Below are positions 37,761 to 45,709 of a DNA stretch of 64,000 nucleotides, one piece after another. Position 1 is the first letter of the stretch. Every line of letters starts with the position of its first letter. A model generated the notes under the pieces. That model made no database searches, was not told the origin of the DNA, and was given only the letters and a program-made list of their open reading frames with translations. A program made the translations under genes and the position numbers. This DNA comes from Flavobacterium sp. SLB02 (GTDB lineage: Bacteria > Bacteroidota > Bacteroidia > Flavobacteriales > Flavobacteriaceae): assembly GCF_009664855.1 (NCBI RefSeq), contig NZ_CP045928.1, forward strand, positions 2,883,755 to 2,947,754, read 5' to 3'.

Positions 37761-37768
37761 TAATTTTG
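37761..37768 (+). promoter_or_regulatory. Candidate -7 box of the OmpA-family gene
   Basis: TAATTTTG matches TAnnTTTG and lies 56 bases ahead of the ATG at 37825, leaving a moderate leader. The -33 box is not clear. Confidence 0.4.
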
Positions 37769-37824
37769 TCCTGAGTTTAAAAAGAAAAACTTATAATAAT
37801 CAATTAAATTAAAATTTGGATATC

Positions 37825-39090
37825 ATGAAAAAGAAATTAGCTTCAGTATCACTTTTACTACTAACATTTGCTGCGGGTGCACAAAATATGGCAACGACAT
37901 CAGCTCAACCTACAATTGAAAAACCTGCTTACAATAAATGGTCTTTAGAATTAAATGGTGGTTTAAACAAACCTCTTAGAGCAATAACTCCTGGTTACTC
38001 TACAGAAACTGCTAGTCCGTTTCACGCAGATTTAGGTGTAAGATATATGTTTAATCCTAAATTTGGTTTGAAACTGGATGTTGGATATGATCAATTTCAG
38101 GAACGCGACAACACGCCTGAATTCGATAGCAAATATTACAGAGCAAGTTTACAAGGGGTAATTAACCTTGGTAGAGCTTTAAACTTTGAAACCTGGACAA
38201 ACACTTTTGGTTTATTAGCACATGGTGGTTTTGGTGTTTCTCAATTAAGCAATGATGACGGTTTTGACGGAAAAGATTACATGGCTCATGGAATCATGGG
38301 ATTAACTGGACAAGTTAGATTAAGTAACAGAATCGCTTTGACAGGAGATCTTACAGGTATTGTTAACGGAAGACAAAATCACAATTTTGATGGTCACGGA
38401 GTTCCAACTACTGGTTCATTAGATGGTGTATTATTAAATGCTTCTGTTGGTTTGACTTTCTACTTAGGTAAAAACGAAAAACATGCTGACTGGTATTCTG
38501 AAGAAAATGAAAGATTAAACCAATTAGAAAACAGAGTTACTACAATCGAAACTGGTCTTATTGATACTGATAAAGATGGTGTTGCAGATCTATACGATTT
38601 AGAGCCTAATACTGTTTCCGGAGTTGCTGTAAATACTAAAGGACAATCTATTGATACTAACCAAAATGGTGTTCCGGATGAATTAGAAAGTTACTTAGAC
38701 AAAACTTATGTTAGACAAGGTAGCCAAACTGCAACAAACAATACTGTTGAAGAATTGATCAATGGAGGATATGTTAATGTTTATTTTGACTTTAACTCTT
38801 CTAAACCAACAAATGCTTCTTTATCTGGTGTTGACTTCTTAGTGAAATACTTGAAAAACAATCCAGGAAAATCTGCTGATATCGTAGGATATGCTGACGA
38901 AATTGGAAGTTCAAGCTACAACACTGAATTATCAAGAAAAAGAGCTGAAGCTGTGAAAAAAGTAGCTCAAAATGCTGGAATTGATGCATCAAGATTAAAT
39001 GTAATTGCTAACGGTGAAGATACTTCTGTGAACAAAGATTCTAAAGAAGCTCGTCAAATCGTAAGAAGAGTTACTTTTAAAGTAAAATAA
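37825..39090 (+). CDS. OmpA-family outer-membrane protein with thrombospondin type 3 repeats
   Basis: 421 residues from the ATG at 37825. Signal peptide to about AAGAQN. An eight-strand barrel occupies about 25-215 (WSLELNGGLNKPLRA ... LNASVGLTFYLGK); then a coiled linker NERLNQLENRVTTIE; calcium-binding TSP3 repeats (DTDKDGVADLYD, DTNQNGVPDELE); and the OmpA peptidoglycan-binding domain with VYFDFNSSKPT and ELSRKRAEAVKKV. It is an abundant-type porin-like protein tying the outer membrane to the cell wall. Third-position codons are biased toward T/A, consistent with high expression. Confidence 0.94.
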   Translation: MKKKLASVSLLLLTFAAGAQNMATTSAQPTIEKPAYNKWSLELNGGLNKPLRAITPGYSTETASPFHADLGVRYMFNPKFGLKLDVGYDQFQERDNTPEFDSKYYRASLQGVINLGRALNFETWTNTFGLLAHGGFGVSQLSNDDGFDGKDYMAHGIMGLTGQVRLSNRIALTGDLTGIVNGRQNHNFDGHGVPTTGSLDGVLLNASVGLTFYLGKNEKHADWYSEENERLNQLENRVTTIETGLIDTDKDGVADLYDLEPNTVSGVAVNTKGQSIDTNQNGVPDELESYLDKTYVRQGSQTATNNTVEELINGGYVNVYFDFNSSKPTNASLSGVDFLVKYLKNNPGKSADIVGYADEIGSSSYNTELSRKRAEAVKKVAQNAGIDASRLNVIANGEDTSVNKDSKEARQIVRRVTFKVK

Positions 39091-39111
39091 TCTTAATTAT
39101 ATATTTCTAAA

Positions 39112-39194
39112 AAATCTGCTTGGGAAATTTCTCAAGCGGATTTTTTTTTGCTTTAAGAATAAAAAAAAGGACGAAATGTAGATTTCGTCCTTTT
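39112..39194. terminator. Back-to-back terminators of the OmpA-family and aguB genes
   Basis: Two hairpins. At 39112-39143 AAATCTGCTTG pairs CAAGCGGATTT and runs into T9, serving the OmpA gene. At 39165-39194 AAAAGGACGAAAT and ATTTCGTCCTTTT pair around GTAG, serving aguB on the minus strand. Confidence 0.87.
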
Positions 39195-39222
39195 CTGTTT
39201 TTTTTATAAAGATCACTCTTAA

Positions 39223-40110
39223 TTAGTCAATCGCTCTTTTTGTGATATCACCAAAAGCATCGATTCTTCTGTCTCTGAAAAATGGCCAGTTCTGACGTAC
39301 ATTTTCCTGTAGATCCAAATCAACCTCAGCAATTAGAATTTCTTCCTGATCGTGAGAAGCCTGTGCTAAAATTTCACCTTGTGGCCCTGCAATAAATGAA
39401 GCTCCCCAAAACTGAATTCCTTCTGTTCCTTCGATATATTTTTCTAAACCAATTCTGTTTGCAGCGGCAACAAAAACTCCGTTTGCTACAGCGTGACCTT
39501 TCATTACGTTCATCCAGGCACCGTATTGGTTTTCTCCATATTGTTCTTTTTCTTTTGGATGCCATCCAATTGCAGTTGGGTAAAACAATACCTCTGCTCC
39601 TTTTAATGCTGTAATACGTGCTGCTTCCGGATACCATTGATCCCAACAAATAAGGGTTCCAATTTTTCCTTTTTTAGTTTCGATTGCCTGAAAACCTAAA
39701 TCACCCGGAGTAAAATAGAATTTCTCATAGAAATGAGGATCATCCGGAATATGCATTTTACGGTATAGTCCAGCTTCTGTTCCATCAGTATCAATGATAT
39801 AGGCACTATTGTGGTAAATTCCAGCCATTCTTTTTTCGAAGAAAGGAACGATGATCACTACTCCTAATTCTTTTGCCAATTCGCTAAAAGCAATAAAGGA
39901 AGTGCTGTAAAGTGGCTCTGCTAATGCAAAATTGTCTACATCTTCGCTTTGGCAAAAATAATGACTGCTATATAATTCAGGCAACAAGATTACTTCTGCT
40001 CCTTTACTGGCAGCATCTTTTACCCAGCTGATACATTTTTTAAGATTATTTTCAGCAACGTCGTTAAGATTTAACTGAATAACGGCGATTTTATATTTTC
40101 TTTTCGGCAT
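39223..40110 (-). CDS. aguB: N-carbamoylputrescine amidase
   Basis: 295 residues from the ATG at 40110 (MPKRKYKIAVIQL). Nitrilase superfamily with the Glu-Lys-Cys triad: Glu45 in LLPELYSS, Lys118 in YRKMHIPDDPHFYEKFYF and Cys155 in LICWDQWYPEA. The long, well-conserved FYEKFYFTPGD and HPKEKEQYGENQYGAW stretches are typical of AguB. It hydrolyses N-carbamoylputrescine to putrescine, CO2 and ammonia, continuing from the agmatine deiminase at 34853-35893. A -7 box TATTTTTG lies about 25 bases upstream. Confidence 0.93.
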   Translation of the reverse strand: MPKRKYKIAVIQLNLNDVAENNLKKCISWVKDAASKGAEVILLPELYSSHYFCQSEDVDNFALAEPLYSTSFIAFSELAKELGVVIIVPFFEKRMAGIYHNSAYIIDTDGTEAGLYRKMHIPDDPHFYEKFYFTPGDLGFQAIETKKGKIGTLICWDQWYPEAARITALKGAEVLFYPTAIGWHPKEKEQYGENQYGAWMNVMKGHAVANGVFVAAANRIGLEKYIEGTEGIQFWGASFIAGPQGEILAQASHDQEEILIAEVDLDLQENVRQNWPFFRDRRIDAFGDITKRAID

Positions 40111-40290
40111 GACATAAAATTTAGAGTGCAAAAATAGTAATTTTTAAAGGAATGGCAAAGGGTTGTTATTAACCGAAAAGTTTGCCAAAGAATGAGTCCC
40201 GATGTTTGCTTCGTAATTCATAAAATTTATTACTTCTTAATTTCACCCGATTTATATTATCAATCATAACGAGACTTTCATAAATAAAAA

Positions 40291-40322
40291 AAACCATTTT
40301 ACAAATATTTGTAAAATGGTTT
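40291..40322. terminator. Terminator after the small lipoprotein gene
   Basis: A perfect 32-base palindrome with arms AAACCATTTTACAAAT; A-run before and T-rich after. Confidence 0.8.
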
Positions 40323-40353
40323 CTAACCAAAAATTTATCTCTAAATAGCCTAA

Positions 40354-40767
40354 TTATTCGATAACCACTTTTTTAGTTACGAATTCCTTATCTGATTTTT
40401 TGAATTTAAATTCAAAAGTTCCTTTTACTGCTGATTTGAATTTGTAAACAGTTTTCTTAGGATTCGGAACTTGTAGTGTGCAAACTTCCGACGGGTCCTT
40501 TACCTCAACTTGTAATCCTTTTACATCATTTATGTATGTCTCACTAAATTTACTGAATTCTGCGCAAGCATTGTCTGCTACAAAAGTGATATCATAACTC
40601 AATTCTTCGTTTATTTTTCCAGTTGCAGGACCGGTTATTTCTGTTACAGATGCTACTTTTACAACCGGGTTAGGTCCGCTTGGTTTATCATCATCATTAC
40701 TGCAAGATATCAATACTGTTGCTAGAAATAATACTACAAATACTGATTTGAATTTAAAATTTTTCAT
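40354..40767 (-). CDS. Small surface lipoprotein of unknown function
   Basis: 137 residues. Type II signal peptide with lipobox VLISC, Cys22, then SNDDDKPSG: the acidic run after the cysteine is the lipoprotein export signal seen in Flavobacteria and suggests surface display. The mature ~115 residues look like one beta-sandwich (VASVTEITGPATGKINEELSYDITFVAD; GTFEFKFKKSDKEFVTKKVVIE). Two further cysteines (in DNACAEFS and SEVCTLQ) may form a disulfide. Similar small lipoproteins are common in Flavobacterium; no function known. Confidence 0.72.
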   Translation of the reverse strand: MKNFKFKSVFVVLFLATVLISCSNDDDKPSGPNPVVKVASVTEITGPATGKINEELSYDITFVADNACAEFSKFSETYINDVKGLQVEVKDPSEVCTLQVPNPKKTVYKFKSAVKGTFEFKFKKSDKEFVTKKVVIE

Positions 40768-40941
40768 ATAAAATAATAATTAATTGTTAATTACTATGAA
40801 GATGCAAAAGAGTTGCATTGGTTGCTTTAGTAATTTGTTAAATAATTACATAAAAATAATAAACAATTAAATATCAAAAACTTAACAGAATAAAAAAATT
40901 CACAAAACAACAGTTATTTCTGATGAAAATTAAATTTCCGG

Positions 40942-41016
40942 GTATAACCCCGATAGAAAAGGTATCCTTTTTATCCGTTTTTTAACGGCTAAAAAGATAT
41001 AGTGTATAACGGGACA
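40942..41016. repeat. Dispersed imperfect-palindrome element (copy 2)
   Basis: Block order on the plus strand: AACCCCGATAGAA, GGTATCCTTTTTATCCGTT, AACGGCTAAAAAGATATAG, AACGGGA. It matches the reverse complement of the element at 2866-2946 block by block, with a degenerate hairpin (TCCTTTTTA..CCGTT against AACGG.TAAAAAGA). The rest of 40768-41121 is AT-rich without a gene, apart from the terminator at 41067. Confidence 0.65.
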
Positions 41017-41050
41017 AGTGGTGTTTTTAAAATAATTATTTTTTGCTTCT

Positions 41051-41098
41051 AAAAAAAAAAAAAAAAAAAACACCATTCGCCGCGACGAATAGTGTTTT
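41051..41098 (-). terminator. Terminator of the DUF808 gene with a 20-base T-tract
   Basis: On the minus strand, AAAACAC-ATTCG pairs CGAAT-GTGTTTT around a 6-base loop (41067-41098) and runs directly into 20 consecutive T (A at 41051-41070). The tract is much longer than needed for termination and is a slippage site. Confidence 0.85.
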
Positions 41099-41121
41099 GA
41101 TATTTATATATTTAGGAGCTG

Positions 41122-42009
41122 TTATGCGATTTCTTTCTTTTTAAATATTTTTTTGAGTAGGTTTACAAATCCTAAAACTACAATTCCTAATGCCAGACCA
41201 ATTACAAACTCTTTTATAATAGAAGGAATATTAATTTTTGGCATTAAATGATGAAAAAATGGGATATAATGCACAAAGATTCCGCCTGCTACCAGAATTA
41301 AAGCTATGGTACCAATTACAGATAAACTTTTAATGACTATTGGAAGGGCTTTTACTAATATATTACCAATAAAATTTGATATACTTTTTTCGCTTTTACT
41401 AAATTTAATTAGTCTATAACCTGCTTCATCCATTCTAACAATAAGAGCAACAATACCATATACACCAATAGTTGCAATTAAGGCAATTATCGATGTTACA
41501 ATGATTTGCTGTATAAGCGGCTCCTCAATTACTGTACCCAGGGCAATAATTACAATCTCTACAGATAAAATAAAATCGGTAATGATAGCTGATTTTACTT
41601 TTCCTTTTTCTGCTTCCAGAATTTCTTCTTCGGTTAAAGTTTCGGCTGTTATACCTGCTGATTCTTCATGGCTGTGCGGAAATATGAATTCATAGATTTT
41701 TTCGGCTCCTTCATAGGCCAAAAATAATCCTCCAAGTACAAGAATGACAATGATTGCAACTGGCAAAAATGCACTTAATAAAAAGGCTATTGGTAAAATA
41801 ATTATTTTATTAAGGAGCGAACCTTTACTGATTGCCCACAATACCGGAAGCTCTCGTGATGAGGCAAAGCCAGAAGCTTTTTCAGCATTTACTGCCAAAT
41901 CATCACCTAAAATTCCGGCCGTTTTTTTTGCTGCAATTTTACTCATTACTGCAACATCATCCATAATTGCTGCAATATCATCTAATAGTACGAAAAAACC
42001 TGATGCCAT
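41122..42009 (-). CDS. DUF808 (YedI-like) inner-membrane protein
   Basis: 295 residues. The N-terminal MASGFFVLLDDIAAIMDDVAVMSKIAAKKTAGILGDDLAVNAEKA is diagnostic of DUF808. Six or so membrane helices follow (about 70-97, 145-165, 168-190, 215-245, 262-285), with an acidic, His-containing loop HSHEESAG between the second and third. Function is unknown; the family is sometimes noted next to stress or ion genes. Single gene with its own strong terminator. Confidence 0.88.
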   Translation of the reverse strand: MASGFFVLLDDIAAIMDDVAVMSKIAAKKTAGILGDDLAVNAEKASGFASSRELPVLWAISKGSLLNKIIILPIAFLLSAFLPVAIIVILVLGGLFLAYEGAEKIYEFIFPHSHEESAGITAETLTEEEILEAEKGKVKSAIITDFILSVEIVIIALGTVIEEPLIQQIIVTSIIALIATIGVYGIVALIVRMDEAGYRLIKFSKSEKSISNFIGNILVKALPIVIKSLSVIGTIALILVAGGIFVHYIPFFHHLMPKINIPSIIKEFVIGLALGIVVLGFVNLLKKIFKKKEIA

Positions 42010-42132
42010 TATATTTTATTTGGTTTTAAAAACTGTGTAATTCATTGACATTGAGTATTCAATTTAATGCACACGTTTGGTTATTTATAGGCGCTAATCT
42101 AAGACTTTTTTTGTTTATTTTTTAGTCTAAAA

Positions 42133-42252
42133 TTAACTACATTGCCCTAAAAGCACCCAAATAATTATAAAAACGAAAATAGTACCAAAACATCCTCCGC
42201 CTAATTTTTTTGCTCCGTAACCTGCTAGTAATCCTCTGAAAATATTGTTCAT
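42133..42252 (-). CDS. 39-residue single-span membrane peptide
   Basis: ATG at 42252, TAA at 42133. Sequence features: MNNIFRGLLAGYGAKKLGGG, then CFGTIFVFIIIWVLLGQCS. A short amphipathic, basic, glycine-rich N-terminus (AKKLGGG) leads into one hydrophobic span of about 16 residues, with Cys21 and Cys38. I believe very similar short proteins (AKKLGGGCFxTI) recur in Flavobacteria, from memory. It lies between the DUF808 gene and clpB, on the same strand, with its own leader. Confidence 0.6.
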   Translation of the reverse strand: MNNIFRGLLAGYGAKKLGGGCFGTIFVFIIIWVLLGQCS

Positions 42253-42380
42253 AGTGTTTATTTTTTTATGATTTGTAAATAAATTTGCGAACGTAAAGTT
42301 CTCACTTTAATCCCTGAATCTATTTATATGACTTTAAAAAAAAGTTTCATGATTTACGGATTTGATATTTTTATAAAAAA

Positions 42381-42406
42381 AAGCACCAGTCTTTCGACTG
42401 ATGCTT
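42381..42406 (-). terminator. Terminator after clpB
   Basis: Minus-strand RNA AAGCAUCAGUC-GAAA-GACUGGUGCUU, a GNRA-capped hairpin followed by a U-run. Confidence 0.85.
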
Positions 42407-42433
42407 TTTCAAAAATATTAAAATCAAAAAACA

Positions 42434-45037
42434 TTATTTTTCAACATGGGTTTGGTTTCTAAAGACCAATTGCCCATCGAAAGCATCTAATAAAATAATG
42501 CTGTCTGTAGTGATGTTTCCTGCCAAAATTTCTTTCGACAATTGATTCAGCACTTCTCTTTGCACGACACGTTTTACTGGTCTTGCACCAAACTGCGGGT
42601 CGTAACCTTTATCAGATAAATACTTAATCGCTTCCGGAGTTGCATCCATAGCAATACCTTGTAAAGCCAACATTTTTGTAACGCTCTTAAGCTGTAAACT
42701 CACAATTTTAGAAATATTCTCTACTGTTAGAGGTGTAAACATTACGATTTCGTCGATACGGTTTATAAACTCCGGACGAACGGTTTGTTTCAACAATCCT
42801 AAGACTTCTGTTTTTGCAGCTTCTGTAGCCGCTTCAACACCACCTTTTAAGTTCTCAAATTTCTCTTGTATGATATGACTTCCCATATTGGATGTCATGA
42901 TGATAATTGTATTTTTAAAATCAGCCAGACGTCCTTTGTTATCTGTTAAACGACCTTCATCTAAAACTTGCAATAGAATATTAAACGTATCCGGATGCGC
43001 TTTTTCGATCTCGTCTAACAAAATTACAGAATATGGTTTTCTACGTACGGCTTCCGTCAACTGACCACCTTCGTCATAACCTACATATCCTGGAGGCGCA
43101 CCTACCAAACGACTCACGCTGTGACGCTCCTGATATTCACTCATATCGATACGCGTCATGGCGTTTTCATCATCAAAAAGATATTCGGCCAGGGCTTTTG
43201 CAAGCTCGGTTTTACCCACTCCGGTTGTTCCTAAAAATAAGAAAGTTCCAACTGGTTTTTTCATGTCCTGTAAACCTGCACGGCTTCTACGAACGGCATC
43301 ACTCACGGCTTCAATGGCCTCTTCCTGCCCTACTACACGTTTATGTAATTCGTCTTCAAGATGCAATAGTTTTTCGCGTTCTGTCTGAAGCATTTTCATC
43401 ACAGGAATTCCTGTCCATTTTGCTACCACTTCTGCGATATCTTCGCGGGTTACTTCTTCTTTAATCAAAGAAGTTCCGGATTGATATTCCTGCAATTGTT
43501 TTTGTAAAACATCAAGACGTTCTTGCGCTTCTTTAATTTTTCCGTAACGAATTTCAGCTACTTTTCCGTAATCACCCTCACGTTCTGCACGTTCAGCTTC
43601 GTATTTAAAGTCTTCTATTTCCTGTTTTACAGTTTGAATTCCGTCAACAACATCTTTTTCTGATTTCCATTTTGCATAAATTTCGTTGCGTTCTTCTTTC
43701 AAGTTCGCCAAATCCATGCGCAGGATTTTAAGTTTGCTTTCTTCTTTTTCACGTTTAATGGCTTCGATCTCAATTTCAAGCTGCATGATTTTACGATCCA
43801 AAACATCTAATTCCTCCGGTTTTGAATTGATTTCCATACGCAGTTTAGAAGCTGCTTCGTCCATTAAATCGATGGCTTTGTCCGGTAAGAAACGGTTCGT
43901 AATATAACGTTGCGAAAGTTCAACTGCTGCAATAATCGCCTCATCCTTAATTTGAACTTTATGATGCGTTTCGTACTTTTCTTTGATTCCACGTAAAATA
44001 GAAATCGCACTTTCAGTATCCGGTTCATCAATTAAGATTTTTTGAAAACGACGCTCCAGCGCTTTATCTTTCTCAAAATATTTTTGATATTCGTCTAATG
44101 TTGTTGCACCAATCGCTCTTAACTCTCCACGAGCCAAAGCTGGTTTAAGGATATTGGCCGCATCCATTGCTCCTTCTCCTCCACCGGCGCCTACAAGCGT
44201 ATGAATCTCATCGATAAATAAAACGATATCACCTTCGGCGGCTGTAACCTCTTTTACAACGGCTTTTAATCGTTCTTCGAATTCTCCTTTAAATTTAGCT
44301 CCGGCAATCAGCGCTCCCATATCCAGTGAGAAAACGATTTTATCTTTTAAGTTTTCAGGCACGTCACCATCAACGATTCGGTGTGCCAATCCTTCAGCAA
44401 TAGCAGTTTTACCAACTCCTGGCTCTCCTATTAGCATTGGGTTATTTTTTGTTCTACGCGTTAAAATCTGTAATACACGACGGATTTCTTCGTCACGGCC
44501 AATAACCGGATCCAGTTTTCCGTTACGTGCTAATTCGTTTAGGTTTTTAGCGTATTTATTTAAGGAATTATAGTTCTCTTCGGCCGAAGCAGATGTCACC
44601 CTTTCTCCTTTACGAAGTTCTTCAATCGCTGCTTTAAGACCTTTTCCTGTAACTCCCTGATCTTTTAAAATCTGAGAAACTTTGCTTTTTGAGTCGAAAA
44701 TTGCCAAAATCAAATGCTCAATAGAAACATACTCATCGTTCATTTTTTGAGCGATAATCTCCGCTTCATTCAAGGCTTTATTAGCATCTCTGGAAAGCAA
44801 AATATCACCTCCTGAAACCTTTGGAAAGCTCTGAATCGTACTATCTAATATTTGTAAAAACAACGGAACATTTACATTGAGTTTCTTCAAAATAAACGGC
44901 GCTACATTTTCGTCTACTTCAAAAATAGCTTTAAAAATGTGTTCGTTTTCTATTTGCTGCTGTCCGTTGCGTTGTGCCAATTGTTGCGATAACTGTATGG
45001 CTTCCTGCGACTTAATTGTAAATTTATTTATGTTCAT
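42434..45037 (-). CDS. clpB: ATP-dependent disaggregase ClpB
   Basis: 867 residues, standard. N-domain (KFTIKSQEAIQLSQQLAQRNG), first AAA+ module with Walker A GEPGVGKTAIAEG and Walker B ILFIDEIHTL-type VLFIDEIHT, the coiled-coil middle domain at about 410-520 (RKIMQLEIEIEAIKREKEESKLKI), second AAA+ module with GTTGVGKTELAKA and VILLDEIEKAHPD. With DnaK it solubilises aggregated proteins after heat stress. No CIRCE-type or sigma-32 site is visible upstream. Cytosolic hexamer. Confidence 0.97.
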   Translation of the reverse strand: MNINKFTIKSQEAIQLSQQLAQRNGQQQIENEHIFKAIFEVDENVAPFILKKLNVNVPLFLQILDSTIQSFPKVSGGDILLSRDANKALNEAEIIAQKMNDEYVSIEHLILAIFDSKSKVSQILKDQGVTGKGLKAAIEELRKGERVTSASAEENYNSLNKYAKNLNELARNGKLDPVIGRDEEIRRVLQILTRRTKNNPMLIGEPGVGKTAIAEGLAHRIVDGDVPENLKDKIVFSLDMGALIAGAKFKGEFEERLKAVVKEVTAAEGDIVLFIDEIHTLVGAGGGEGAMDAANILKPALARGELRAIGATTLDEYQKYFEKDKALERRFQKILIDEPDTESAISILRGIKEKYETHHKVQIKDEAIIAAVELSQRYITNRFLPDKAIDLMDEAASKLRMEINSKPEELDVLDRKIMQLEIEIEAIKREKEESKLKILRMDLANLKEERNEIYAKWKSEKDVVDGIQTVKQEIEDFKYEAERAEREGDYGKVAEIRYGKIKEAQERLDVLQKQLQEYQSGTSLIKEEVTREDIAEVVAKWTGIPVMKMLQTEREKLLHLEDELHKRVVGQEEAIEAVSDAVRRSRAGLQDMKKPVGTFLFLGTTGVGKTELAKALAEYLFDDENAMTRIDMSEYQERHSVSRLVGAPPGYVGYDEGGQLTEAVRRKPYSVILLDEIEKAHPDTFNILLQVLDEGRLTDNKGRLADFKNTIIIMTSNMGSHIIQEKFENLKGGVEAATEAAKTEVLGLLKQTVRPEFINRIDEIVMFTPLTVENISKIVSLQLKSVTKMLALQGIAMDATPEAIKYLSDKGYDPQFGARPVKRVVQREVLNQLSKEILAGNITTDSIILLDAFDGQLVFRNQTHVEK

Positions 45038-45244
45038 ATGTATACGTTTTAGGTTTGATTTTTAGTTATAAAGTTCGATACCATTAAAATTACAATTTAT
45101 TGGATTACATTTTTAACTTTAAATGATATAACTTTGCTTTGGATCATTCAAAATATATTCCATACTAAAAATACAGACAAAATGACATTAAAAAACTGAT
45201 TTTTATCATTTTTAAACGTCAAAAAGTCATAAAACACGTCAAAT

Positions 45245-45634
45245 ATGAGTTTTTTAAATTCAATCTTCGGAAGTTCAGAGAATACAGACTCTCCAAAAAG
45301 TAATGTAAACTGGATAGAATTAACCGATATAGCACAATTATTAGAAGTAACAGCGATCTCGAACGAGAAGCCTGTTGTGATTTTTAAACACAGTACAAGA
45401 TGCAGCATTAGCCGTATGGCTTTGAAACAATTTGAACGAGAATACGATTTAAATGATAGCGTTGATGCTTATTTTTTAGATCTAATTGCGCATAGAGATA
45501 TCTCTAATGAAATTGCCAGCAGGTATAATGTCTATCACGAATCTCCGCAATTAATCTTAATCAAAAACGGAAAAGCTGTTTATGATGTTTCTCACAGCGA
45601 TATTGATGCTGTTGCTTTGAAAGCTAAGGTGTAA
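45245..45634 (+). CDS. ytxJ: Bacilliredoxin-like protein YtxJ
   Basis: 129 residues, thioredoxin fold. The active site is monothiol: KHSTRCSISRMALKQFE, single cysteine in CSIS. The rest (VDAYFLDLIAHRDISNEIASRYNVYHESPQLILIKNGKAVYDVSHSDID) matches the YtxJ family, which removes bacillithiol mixed disulfides; it therefore suggests that this organism makes bacillithiol. Divergent from clpB. Confidence 0.92.
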   Translation: MSFLNSIFGSSENTDSPKSNVNWIELTDIAQLLEVTAISNEKPVVIFKHSTRCSISRMALKQFEREYDLNDSVDAYFLDLIAHRDISNEIASRYNVYHESPQLILIKNGKAVYDVSHSDIDAVALKAKV

Positions 45635-45640
45635 TATTTT

Positions 45641-45703
45641 TTGCCACAGATTAAAATGATTTTATAGATTTTTTAATCAATTTAATCTTTTAATCTGTGG
45701 CAA
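45641..45703. repeat. 'ccacagatt' palindrome acting as a shared terminator
   Basis: Arms TTGCCACAGATTAAAA (45641-45656) and perfect complement (45688-45703). It fills the 75-base gap between the convergent ytxJ and DUF4401-like genes and has T- and A-rich flanks, so it can end both transcripts. Confidence 0.8.
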
Positions 45704-45709
45704 CTTAAT

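Noticed and set aside
43033-43464. 143-codon frame antisense to clpB
   Set aside because: Shadow of a highly conserved gene; no independent evidence.
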